A stretch of 15,824 nt of DNA from JAJCYE01 sp036260105 (GTDB lineage: Bacteria; Actinomycetota; CADDZG01; JAHWKV01), in the NCBI GenBank assembly GCA_036260105.1, contig DATAAN010000037.1, forward strand, positions 1 through 15,824, in the 5' to 3' direction. Of this stretch, positions 1-7,050 are shown piece by piece (the first letter of the stretch is position 1; the number at the start of each line of letters is the position of its first letter). The notes beneath the pieces were generated by a model that had not been told where the DNA came from, searched no databases, and saw only the letters and a program-made list of their open reading frames with translations. The translations under genes and the position numbers were made by a program.

Positions 1-368
<368 letters not shown>

Positions 369-402
369 TTACTCCCCCTGTTCGATTGACACTTTGGGCC
401 GA

Positions 403-408
403 AGTATA
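403..408 (-). promoter_or_regulatory. Possible -10 box for sodA
   Basis: TATACT on the minus strand, 34 nt upstream of the sodA ATG, matches the TATAAT consensus at 5 of 6 positions. I see no good -35 hexamer at 16-18 bp, so this is a weak candidate. It would let sodA be expressed independently of the moeA operon. Confidence 0.3.
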
Positions 409-450
409 TTGGGCCTCCCCTTTGACCTACCCGGCATGCGGGGGGACGAC

Positions 451-1695
451 TCACTCCCCCGGCGGGCCGACCTGCTCCAGCGGCCGGTACAGCTGCACCT
501 TGACCTTGTCGCCTGCCTTCACTGAATCACCACCGGCCGGGATGACGGCAAGCCCGTTTCCTTTGACCACAGTGCCCAGCAGGTTGGACGCCGCAGGTCC
601 GGTGGAGCGGGCGCGCCAGGCGCCGTTGTCGCGATAGACGAGAACTCTCGAGTACCGGGTGCGGTCCGGCAGGCCCTCCATGTCGTCGTCGATCGAGGCG
701 TCGATCACGGGGCGGGCAAGGTCCGTCCTTCCCATCATCTTCAGCAGCGCGGGACGGATGAACAGCTCGAACGAGACGAACACCGACACCGGGTTGCCGG
801 GGAGCCCGAAGTAGGTGCGGTTCTCCACCGTCCCGAATGCCTGCGGCATCCCGGGCTGCATCGCCACCTTGTACGAGTCGATCCGTCCGAGCTCGCTCAC
901 CACCTTGCGAACAACGTCGAGATCGCCCACCGACATGCCTCCCGAGGAGATGAAAACGTCCACCTCGGCGGCGTTGGTCTGGAACACCTTCCGCAGCAGG
1001 TCCTCATCGTCCGGCACGATCGGGGGCCTCACCGGGCTGATGCCGAGCTCCTTGAGGCAGCCGGAGATGGTGTATCCGTTGCCGTCCGGTATCTGACCGT
1101 AAGCGGGCTTGGAGCCCGGCTCGACGAGCTCATCTCCCGTCGAGACGACGCAGACCCGGACCTTGGGATAGACGGTTACCTCGGAGAAGCCGGCGGTGGA
1201 AAGGTTCCCCAGCTCCGGCCCGGCGAGGATCTTACCGGCCGGCACAACGACGTCCCCCTCCCTAAGGTCCTGTCCGGGCGGGCGCACGAACTGGCCCTGC
1301 TCGAACGGCTTGTGAACCGTTATGACATCCGGCTCCGCAGTGACGTCCTCCTTGGGTGCGATGCAGTCCGCCCCCGGAGGCACCGGCGCGCCGGTGGCAA
1401 TCCACATCGCTTCGCCCGGGCCAACCTCGGCATCCGGCGTCTTGCCGATGAAGGCGCTACCTACTCGCTTCAGGACCACTCCCGATCCCTCGACCGACGA
1501 GACGTCCTCCGAACGGACTGCATAACCATCCATTGCGGACGAAGCGAAGGTCGGTATGTCGTAGGGAGCACGGGCGTCGTCGACCAGGACGCATCCCCAG
1601 GCGTCCAGCAGCGGCAGGGTTACCGGGTCAAGGGTCTTGACGGCGGACAGGATGTCCGCCCTGACCTCTTCGACGGTTCTCATGGAGTACGCCAT
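451..1695 (-). CDS. moeA: MoeA, molybdopterin molybdenumtransferase
   Basis: Inserts molybdenum into adenylylated molybdopterin to give Moco, the last general step of cofactor synthesis. 414 residues, close to the usual length of about 410. Family signatures are in order: AMDGYA (54-59), TGAPVPPGAD (101-110), STGDEL (185-190), the MoaB/Mog-fold signature SSGGMSVGDLD (250-260), and GLPGNPVS (297-304). The C-terminal beta-barrel domain follows to the end. The start is the ATG at 1695, 4 nt after the stop of the MoaD-MoaE fusion gene; a second in-frame ATG at 1683 is possible, and neither has a strong ribosome site, which fits translational coupling to the upstream gene. It is the third gene of a leftward Moco operon. 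Confidence 0.96.
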   Translation of the reverse strand: MAYSMRTVEEVRADILSAVKTLDPVTLPLLDAWGCVLVDDARAPYDIPTFASSAMDGYAVRSEDVSSVEGSGVVLKRVGSAFIGKTPDAEVGPGEAMWIATGAPVPPGADCIAPKEDVTAEPDVITVHKPFEQGQFVRPPGQDLREGDVVVPAGKILAGPELGNLSTAGFSEVTVYPKVRVCVVSTGDELVEPGSKPAYGQIPDGNGYTISGCLKELGISPVRPPIVPDDEDLLRKVFQTNAAEVDVFISSGGMSVGDLDVVRKVVSELGRIDSYKVAMQPGMPQAFGTVENRTYFGLPGNPVSVFVSFELFIRPALLKMMGRTDLARPVIDASIDDDMEGLPDRTRYSRVLVYRDNGAWRARSTGPAASNLLGTVVKGNGLAVIPAGGDSVKAGDKVKVQLYRPLEQVGPPGE

Positions 1696-1699
1696 TCGG

Positions 1700-2410
1700 C
1701 TAGCCCGCCACCTTGCGCGCGGACCCCTCGGCGTCGGCGGGAGGCGGCGCCTCCTCCAGGCCCACCCAACGATGAGTCTCGCCCTTGCCTTCCTTCTTCC
1801 AGACCGGGCAGCGGATCTTCACCTCGTCGATCCCGTAGCGGGCGGCCTCGAAAGCCTCCCCCCGGTGAGCCGATGAGCACGCCACCACCACGGTGTGGTC
1901 CCCGATCTTGAGGTCCCCCAGGCCGTGAAGGATCGCGACTCCGGTGAGCGGCCATTTCTGAGCCGCTTCCTCCGCCACCTGGCGGAGCACCGCCTCCGCC
2001 ATCTCGCGGTAAGCCGAGTACTCGAGCCGGTCGACCTCCCCCCACTCCTCGGCGTGATTACGGACGGTGCCGACGAAGACGACGGTGCCTCCGGCCTCCG
2101 GAGCGGAGACGGCGTCCATGGCCTCCTGGACCGAGATGCCGCCCTCCCGCAGTCCGGTGAGGATTTGCGCCCCACCGGCAACCGGCGGAAGCAGCGCCAC
2201 CTCGTCGTCCTCGGAGAGGACCTGCTCCCCTGACGCGATCTCCTTGTTGACGGCGGTGCGGATCTGCCCGGAGAGCCGGCCGACATCGGGATAACGGTCG
2301 TACACCATCGCCAGCAGGTCGGCGGTTGAGGAGCTCTCCGGAATGTCCAGAACCTCCTCGGCCCTGCCCCTCTCTGCCAGGCCCCCAAACATACGAACCC
2401 GAACCTTCAT
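1700..2410 (-). CDS. moaX: MoaD-MoaE fusion molybdopterin synthase (MoaX-like)
   Basis: Both subunits of molybdopterin synthase in one 236-residue chain; the enzyme adds two dithiolene sulfurs to cyclic pyranopterin monophosphate. Residues 1-80 are a ubiquitin-like MoaD domain ending LLPPVAGG, so the Gly79-Gly80 tail that must become a thiocarboxylate is internal. Residues about 92-220 are MoaE: GGTVVFVGTVRNH, then AHRGEAFEAARYGIDEVK and CPVWKKE (201-207), holding the conserved active-site lysine region, then HRWVG. Mycobacterial MoaX has the same architecture and is processed at the Gly-Gly; cleavage here is inferred by analogy. A GGAAGGAAGG tract lies about 10 nt before the ATG. The gene sits 30 nt after the MogA-XdhC fusion and 4 nt before moeA. 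The tail after 220 is short and low-complexity. Confidence 0.93.
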   Translation of the reverse strand: MKVRVRMFGGLAERGRAEEVLDIPESSSTADLLAMVYDRYPDVGRLSGQIRTAVNKEIASGEQVLSEDDEVALLPPVAGGAQILTGLREGGISVQEAMDAVSAPEAGGTVVFVGTVRNHAEEWGEVDRLEYSAYREMAEAVLRQVAEEAAQKWPLTGVAILHGLGDLKIGDHTVVVACSSAHRGEAFEAARYGIDEVKIRCPVWKKEGKGETHRWVGLEEAPPPADAEGSARKVAG

Positions 2411-2440
2411 GGAATATGCGCCTTCCTTCCTCGGATCGAC

Positions 2441-3895
2441 CTAACTCCTCGAAGCCGCCGCCTCGTACCTGCTGTCCAGCCACTCGCCCTTCCTGCCCGT
2501 CCGGTGCCGCAGCAGACCGGCGAGGATGGACAGAGCGATCTCCGCCGGGCTCTTCGCGCCGAGGTTCAGGCCGACCGGCGACTGGATTCGATCTATCTGG
2601 TTGTCGTCCACGCCGATGTCCCGCAGCCGCTGAATGTGCGGTCCGGTGTGCCGGGCGGAGCCGATGATGCCGACGAATCGGGGGTTGCGGTCCAGGATGC
2701 CGGCGATCTGGTTCGGCACCGACGGCGACTCGTGATCGGTGTGTACCACGTCGATCGGGCTGCCGGGCGGAACCTGCTGGGTCGACGTCTCAACCCGGGC
2801 GGCGGCTTCGCGGTGCTCCGAAGTGACCCAGTCGCTGCGGTCCTCGACGAGGATCGGCTGGTAGCCCAGGTCGCGCCCCCAACGCAGCAGCCACAACGCG
2901 ACCGGGGTGGCCCCGATCACCACCAGCCTCGGCCGCTGCGTGTACGGCTCCAGGTAGACCTCGATGGTTCCCAGGTCGTGGTGCAACGTCCGCACCGCCG
3001 ACTTGCCGGATGCGAGGACCTGCGCGGCCTCGTTTGCCACCGCGGTGTCGAAGTCCGAGCATCCAAGAGTTCCGCTGAGGGGACCGCCCGGACCGAGGAG
3101 CATCTTCTGCCCCACCGAGCACGGAGGAGAGCCCTCCCGCCGGATGGCGGTAGCCAGCAGAGAATCCTCACCCGCAGCGATCCGCTCCGCCAGTGTGCTT
3201 GCGACATCCCAGGCCGGGGAGGCTCCGCCGTCCGAAGGAGCCGTTTCCTCGGGGCGCGAGGCGGGCGACGGCACTCCTTCCTCGGATTGCCGCTTCTGGT
3301 CCTGGCCGTGGGAGGGCCCGTCATGACCGCCGCCGGAGTCCTGTCGATCGCCGCCCTTACCGCCGGGCAGGTCGGTCTCACCGGGACGCTCTTTCGGCTG
3401 GGGCGGCCCATCCTGGTGCTGGGTGTGTCCAGTGATGAGGTCCAAAGCGTGCCCGAACAGAGGCAGGACGACCTGGAGCCCCTCCAGGCACGCCTTCGGG
3501 CTGCCGGGAAAGTTCACCACCAGGGCATCCCCCAGCACGCCGCTCACGCCCCGGGACAGAATGGCCATCGCAGTCTTGGCCCGGCCGTCGGCCCGCATCG
3601 CCTCGGCGAATCCCGGCGCATGGCGCTCGATGACGGCGAGTGTTGCCTCCGGCGTCACGTCCCGGGGTCCCAGACCCGTGCCTCCGGTGGTGAGTACGAG
3701 GTTGTTGCGCTCGGCTAGCTGGCGGATCGCCGGCTCGATATCCCGGCGGTCATCCTGGACGACCATGCGCTCGGCCACCTCGAACCCGGCGCCCTCGAGC
3801 GCCTCCGCCAGCACGCGTCCGGAGTCGTCGGTGCGGGTTCCATGGAAGACGCCGTCGCTGATAGTGAGTACGGCGGCTCGCCTTCCTGTGGGCAA
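2441..3895 (-). CDS. MogA/MoaB-type molybdopterin adenylyltransferase fused to an XdhC/CoxI domain
   Basis: 484 residues in three parts. Residues 5-156 are a MoaB/Mog domain (AAVLTISDG, LTTGGTGLGPRDVTPEAT at 68-85, VNFPGSPKACLEGL at 127-140), the family that adenylylates molybdopterin before molybdenum insertion. Residues 157-229 are a hydrophilic Gly/Pro/Gln/Glu-rich linker. Residues 230-465 are XdhC/CoxI: a modified N-terminal motif (GTLGCSDFD at 275-283 where SGGCVE is usual), a Rossmann segment (RLVVIGATPVALWLL), then VGIIGSARHTGP and SPVGLNLGAKSPAEIALSILAGLL. XdhC proteins bind Moco and deliver it, sulfurated, to xanthine-dehydrogenase-family enzymes. The start is TTG at 3895, immediately before the conserved Mog strand, behind AAGG/AGGAAG purines. 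First gene of the Moco operon. The single continuous frame and intact flanking motifs argue against a frameshift artefact. Confidence 0.93.
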   Translation of the reverse strand: MPTGRRAAVLTISDGVFHGTRTDDSGRVLAEALEGAGFEVAERMVVQDDRRDIEPAIRQLAERNNLVLTTGGTGLGPRDVTPEATLAVIERHAPGFAEAMRADGRAKTAMAILSRGVSGVLGDALVVNFPGSPKACLEGLQVVLPLFGHALDLITGHTQHQDGPPQPKERPGETDLPGGKGGDRQDSGGGHDGPSHGQDQKRQSEEGVPSPASRPEETAPSDGGASPAWDVASTLAERIAAGEDSLLATAIRREGSPPCSVGQKMLLGPGGPLSGTLGCSDFDTAVANEAAQVLASGKSAVRTLHHDLGTIEVYLEPYTQRPRLVVIGATPVALWLLRWGRDLGYQPILVEDRSDWVTSEHREAAARVETSTQQVPPGSPIDVVHTDHESPSVPNQIAGILDRNPRFVGIIGSARHTGPHIQRLRDIGVDDNQIDRIQSPVGLNLGAKSPAEIALSILAGLLRHRTGRKGEWLDSRYEAAASRS

Positions 3896-4036
3896 CTTCC
3901 TACCTTCTTCCTACCTCGGCGGGCCTGCGGGGCGGCACTTCGCCGGAGGCCGGATTGGCTGCCTCCCCCGCCGGCAAAGGCGCCGTACGGCCTATATGTT
4001 GAACGGCTCGGCTGGGATGAACTAACCCTTTGGATG

Positions 4037-4042
4037 AGTCTA
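4037..4042 (-). promoter_or_regulatory. Possible -10 box of the Moco operon
   Basis: TAGACT on the minus strand fits the actinobacterial TANNNT -10 pattern. It would give a leftward transcript starting near 4030 with a leader of about 135 nt before the TTG at 3895. No good -35 is visible; instead an inverted repeat occupies that region. Confidence 0.35.
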
Positions 4043-4049
4043 AGATTAT

Positions 4050-4071
4050 TGCGAAGTTAAATCGCTTCGCA
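4050..4071. promoter_or_regulatory. Operator-like inverted repeat TGCGAAG-8-CTTCGCA
   Basis: Perfect 7-bp arms (TGCGAAG at 4050-4056 and CTTCGCA at 4065-4071) separated by 8 AT-rich bases. It lies 8 bp upstream of the minus-strand TAGACT box, where a -35 would be, so it is a plausible regulator site for the leftward Moco operon or the rightward gene. No regulator gene is adjacent. Confidence 0.35.
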
Positions 4072-4156
4072 TGGCCGGCCACAGGGTAGTCATGTTGTCC
4101 TTGGAGGTTGCCGTGTCTTCGTCTTCAGTGCTGACGCTGTGCGTTTGGAGGGCTGC

Positions 4157-4603
4157 ATGATCAGATTGGGAAGTCTCGCCGGGTACTCGTTCGAAGGTCC
4201 TCTTCTGCTGGGCGGTTGGAACCCTCCGAAGAAGCCGGGCGTGTACGCCATCATGTACAAGGCCGACCCGGTATCCAAGCCCGAGGCGTACTCGGTGATC
4301 TACGTTGGGTACGCCCTGGACCTGTCGAAGGCCGGCCTGCCGAAGCGGCACCCGGCCGCATCATGCTGGGCCGAAAGGGCCGGCTCACCCTGGAAGCTGC
4401 ACGTTGCCTACTTCTTCGTGCCGGACTCGCAGTCTCTCGAGGGCACGCTCAAGCAGATTCAGATCGAGCTCATCGCCAAGTACAACCCCGCCTGCAACGA
4501 CGACAAGTACGACAACCAGTGGGACGACACATGGCTCGGCGACTACACGTCCAGCCTGACCGGACCTCTGGCACCCCGTGGAGCGCACGAAGAACCGATC
4601 TAG
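4157..4603 (+). CDS. Small GIY-YIG superfamily protein
   Basis: 148 residues. The N-terminal half carries the two halves of a GIY-YIG core: GVYAI (28-32) and, after a strand break, VIYVGYALDLS (48-57). A basic stretch follows (KRHPAASCWAER), and then IQIELIAKYNPACND (101-115) with a Glu at 104 and the N-P-x-x-N that follows the catalytic Glu in many members. This looks like the minimal nuclease fold with an acidic C-terminal tail. Catalytic activity is inferred, because the first tyrosine block is GVY and the spacing is unusual. The ATG at 4157 is chosen because GGAGGG sits about 4 nt upstream; the in-frame GTG at 4139 has no ribosome site. It stands alone, with no partner methylase or integrase nearby, so I assign no role. 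Confidence 0.68.
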   Translation: MIRLGSLAGYSFEGPLLLGGWNPPKKPGVYAIMYKADPVSKPEAYSVIYVGYALDLSKAGLPKRHPAASCWAERAGSPWKLHVAYFFVPDSQSLEGTLKQIQIELIAKYNPACNDDKYDNQWDDTWLGDYTSSLTGPLAPRGAHEEPI

Positions 4604-4681
4604 GCTTAGTGCTAGTCTGTTGCCCGGTCTTTACAAGCACGTGGAACCGACAAGGCCCTAAAAACTTTGAAAGGAGTTGGA

Positions 4682-5152
4682 ATGGCCGACGAAGACTTTG
4701 AAGCTAGCCCCGGCAGCCCACGGATCTATGAGCTGATCCAGGATGCTCCCGGCAAGAACAACCAGCACCGGAAGGGCGGCGACAACTCGGTGTGGGCATG
4801 GCCGGAAGTCACCGACTTCCTCAAGATCGCCGGCCAGCCGGTTCCCGGGCCGTGGCCTCCTCACCAGGAGCGCCGTCCCGACCCCGAGGTCGCAGGCCAG
4901 GAGCCGCAGGCAGTCTCCGAGCCGGACCAGGAAGCTCGCGACATCGCCCGCAAGCGCGGCGACGACCCGAACGCTCCTCTGACCTACCGCCGCGGCGGCG
5001 GCAGCCAGTCTCCGGTGCAGCAGCCCGGCGAGACCAAGCAGGAGATGGCCAACAGGCTCGGCTACCGGGACCTCGACGCCTTCGAGAGGGCCCGCACGAC
5101 CGGTGTCGTCTGGAAGGGCGGTTCCCTGAAGGACCTGGACGTAGGCGAGTAA
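4682..5152 (+). CDS. Hydrophilic protein of unknown function
   Basis: 156 residues, not recognised. It has no signal peptide and no membrane segment. The N-terminal part (residues 1-55) is mixed, with an aromatic stretch VWAWPEVTDFL. The middle (about 55-110) is rich in Pro, Glu, Gln, Arg and Gly and likely disordered. A C-terminal segment beginning ETKQEMANRLGYRDLDAFER looks helical and could be a small fold, followed by VVWKGGSLKDLDVGE. A strong ribosome site (AAGGAG, about 7 nt before the ATG at 4682) decides the start over the TTG at 4667. It sits 78 nt after the GIY-YIG gene and ends 15 nt before a strong intrinsic terminator, so it closes its transcription unit. A well-expressed small housekeeping or stress protein would fit, but that is a guess. 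Confidence 0.82.
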   Translation: MADEDFEASPGSPRIYELIQDAPGKNNQHRKGGDNSVWAWPEVTDFLKIAGQPVPGPWPPHQERRPDPEVAGQEPQAVSEPDQEARDIARKRGDDPNAPLTYRRGGGSQSPVQQPGETKQEMANRLGYRDLDAFERARTTGVVWKGGSLKDLDVGE

Positions 5153-5167
5153 CACTTCGCATCAGAC

Positions 5168-5206
5168 AAAGGACCCCGGCGCCAAATGCCGGGGTCCTTT
5201 CTTTTT
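5168..5206 (+). terminator. Intrinsic terminator
   Basis: Perfect 13-bp stem AAAGGACCCCGGC (5168-5180) / GCCGGGGTCCTTT (5188-5200) with a 7-nt loop, followed by CTTTTT. It ends the 4682-5152 unit. The T-tract runs straight into the G-run that serves as ribosome site for the next gene. Confidence 0.95.
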
Positions 5207-5216
5207 GGGGGGTGCA

Positions 5217-6047
5217 GTGGGCGAAGCCGCCGAGAGATGGAGAGCCGAGCTTCTCGGCTGGGCCGTGCCGGACGAGATACTCGCCGCCGCCCCCGAGTCA
5301 CCGTGGGGATTTCCTCCCAAGCTTTTCGCCGACCGCGCCGCTTCCGCGGTGCGAAGGGGGCTCTCGACGGCCAACCGAAAGGCGCTCGAGGCGCTTCCTA
5401 AAGGCGGTACGGTGCTGGACGTCGGCGTCGGAGGTGGAGCAGGCAGCCTGCCGCTCGCCGGACGGGCCGGCCGCCTCATCGGCGTGGACTCCTCTCAGGG
5501 AATGCTGGACAGGTTCCGCGAAGCTGCCGAGAAGGCGGGGGTCCGCTGCTCAACCGTGCTCGGGACATGGCCGGAAGCCGCCCGCGAGGTTGGAAGCGCC
5601 GACGTGGTGATCTGCCACCACGTGCTCTACAACGTCCCGGACATCGTCCCGTTCCTCCAGGCACTCACCGAGCGAGCGAAAACGAGGGTTGTCGTCGAGC
5701 TGACGCCCGAGCACCCTCTCGCCTGGATGAACGACCTGTGGCTCAAGTTCCACGGGCTCAGCCGTCCGGACGGCCCCACGTTCCGGGATGCGGTAAAGGT
5801 GGTGGCAGAGCTCGGTTACGACGGGGCGTGGAACCTCACTCGGGGCGAGCCGGTGATGAGCGGCTTCGAGAGCCGGAACGACGCAATCGCGCTCGTACGA
5901 AAGCGGGTCTGCCTTCGGCCCGAGCAGGATCAGGAGCTCGCCGAAGCTCTGGGCGACCGGCTTGTGGAGCGGGACGGCCTGTGGTCGGCCTCGCCGCCGC
6001 AGCACGAGATTGCGACGATCTGGTGGACGCCATCGGTGGGGGCTTAG
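5217..6047 (+). CDS. Class I SAM-dependent methyltransferase
   Basis: 276 residues. Motif I is VLDVGVGGGAGSL (67-79), followed by the acidic strand end IGVDSSQGMLDRF that holds SAM ribose, and a later strand VVICHHVLYNVPDI as motif IV. This gives the usual Rossmann-like class I fold in a soluble protein. The substrate is unknown; the C-terminal third (residues about 165-276) carries many Trp and acidic residues and would form the substrate cap. The start is GTG at 5217, chosen because a G6 run (5207-5212) lies 4 nt upstream; the earlier in-frame TTG at 5205 lies in the terminator T-tract. The gene starts only 10 nt after the terminator, so it must depend on read-through or a promoter inside the preceding gene. 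Confidence 0.88.
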   Translation: MGEAAERWRAELLGWAVPDEILAAAPESPWGFPPKLFADRAASAVRRGLSTANRKALEALPKGGTVLDVGVGGGAGSLPLAGRAGRLIGVDSSQGMLDRFREAAEKAGVRCSTVLGTWPEAAREVGSADVVICHHVLYNVPDIVPFLQALTERAKTRVVVELTPEHPLAWMNDLWLKFHGLSRPDGPTFRDAVKVVAELGYDGAWNLTRGEPVMSGFESRNDAIALVRKRVCLRPEQDQELAEALGDRLVERDGLWSASPPQHEIATIWWTPSVGA

Positions 6048-6344
6048 TTCGGCGTCCAAAAGACCAGCAGGCCGTTAACGCTTAGTTACCTGGGGCGTCC
6101 CGCTGATGCCAAACTTCGAGGCAGAAACAAGGGAGCACGGCCGTCGACGGACCGGCCCAGCTGCCGAGCTGCCAATGCTGGTCATCAGTTCTGCCATTCC
6201 CTACCGAGGCTCAGTAGATCCTTACCGTGTCTCCAACACGACACCCTTGCTGTCCGGTAGCCGACATTTTGCGAGCACTCTTGCCGACAGAATCACGTCG
6301 CTGGGAGCGGCAAATCGGCAGCCGGACGAGGAGGGGGCGTGCAC
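6048..6344. other. Intergenic region before the secreted-protein gene
   Basis: 297 nt with no convincing gene. A reading frame from 6106 runs into the next gene in another frame, and its Cys/Trp-rich end is the shadow of the signal peptide. The base composition is more even than in the flanking genes. I see no clear promoter hexamers or terminator. Confidence 0.4.
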
Positions 6345-6953
6345 ATGCAAGGTGTTCGAAGGGTTCTGCTGGTGCTGGGAACCGGAATGGCACTCATTCT
6401 GGCGGGGATGGACATCACTGCGGCATCAGCCGGAACGAGCAGCGAATCCACTGTTCGCTTCTGCGTGAACGACCGGAGCCGGATTCCTCGAATCGTCGAT
6501 CATAGCGACGCCTGTGGCCAGGGCGAATTCGCTTTGGAGTGGAGCACCGTGGGAGCTCAAGGACTGCAACGCCCTCAGCACCCGCTTGACTTTCAGAGCC
6601 CGCCTGGGGCGCCAAGGGTATTCGAGTCCAGGCAGAAAAACATCTCGATTACCCACGAGACGAAAGCCCTCGTCTCTGTGATGCTGCCCCCCGGGCGGTG
6701 GGTGCTGCAAGCCAAGGTGGCTCTTGACGACTTGGCCTTCCACAAGCAGATCCAAGGCCGTTGCACCATGGAGGAGGATCAGACGAACTTCTCGCATGAC
6801 GCGCCGCTCGATAACGGCACGATCGTGATGCTCGACGTGGCGGAATTCAAGACCCTTACCGAGGTCGCAATGCTCTGCCGGACCCATCACCCCGATGGGG
6901 CGGAGGCCTATGTCGACGACGCCGTGATCGTCGCCACCAACGTCAGCAACTAG
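6345..6953 (+). CDS. Secreted protein with actinobacterial 'CVN' N-terminal module
   Basis: 202 residues. A signal peptide is clear: basic MQGVRR, a hydrophobic core VLLVLGTGMALILAG, and a likely cleavage after ASA at residue 29. The mature start TVRFCVNDRSRIPRIVDHSDACGQGEFALEWS (Cys40, Cys57) matches a module seen at the N-terminus of many secreted actinobacterial proteins, normally followed by collagen-like GPxGP repeats; here only a vestige, VGAQGLQ, remains. Residues 95-200 look like a beta-sandwich with a second Cys pair (140 and 178) and hydrophobic strands such as ALVSVMLPPGRWVLQAKV. Function unknown; a cell-surface or matrix role is inferred. The ATG at 6345 is preferred to GTG 6339 because the AGGAGGGGG ribosome site is 7-8 nt upstream of the ATG. 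Convergent with the XdhC gene. Confidence 0.82.
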   Translation: MQGVRRVLLVLGTGMALILAGMDITAASAGTSSESTVRFCVNDRSRIPRIVDHSDACGQGEFALEWSTVGAQGLQRPQHPLDFQSPPGAPRVFESRQKNISITHETKALVSVMLPPGRWVLQAKVALDDLAFHKQIQGRCTMEEDQTNFSHDAPLDNGTIVMLDVAEFKTLTEVAMLCRTHHPDGAEAYVDDAVIVATNVSN

Positions 6954-7050
6954 CGCTCGACGGTTGCGCTCATGATCTAAGCCGACGTCGCAATCTACGG
7001 GCCGCCTGCCGGTAGCCGGTTAAAGCCTTACTCGCAGCTCCGGCGATCGT

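Larger units (their letters stand above)
3896..4156. other. Divergent intergenic region between the Moco operon and the GIY-YIG gene
   Basis: 261 nt without a convincing gene. The half next to the MogA-XdhC start is very GC-rich, with several overlapping inverted GC blocks (around 3940-3985) that could fold in the leftward transcript. The half from about 4015 to 4075 is AT-richer and holds a TAGACT box on the minus strand and an inverted repeat. I looked for a Moco riboswitch here and could not match the consensus from memory. Confidence 0.5.

Noticed and set aside
2504..3718. 404-codon plus-strand open frame opposite the MogA-XdhC gene
   Set aside because: No recognisable motif; the minus strand carries intact MoaB and XdhC signatures, so this is an antisense shadow.
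3896..4080. Moco riboswitch upstream of the Moco operon
   Set aside because: GC-rich inverted blocks exist, but I could not align them to the Moco RNA consensus; an Rfam scan would decide.
6106..6468. 120-codon plus-strand frame before the secreted protein
   Set aside because: Its Cys/Trp-rich end is the out-of-frame reading of the signal peptide region, and no ribosome site precedes it.
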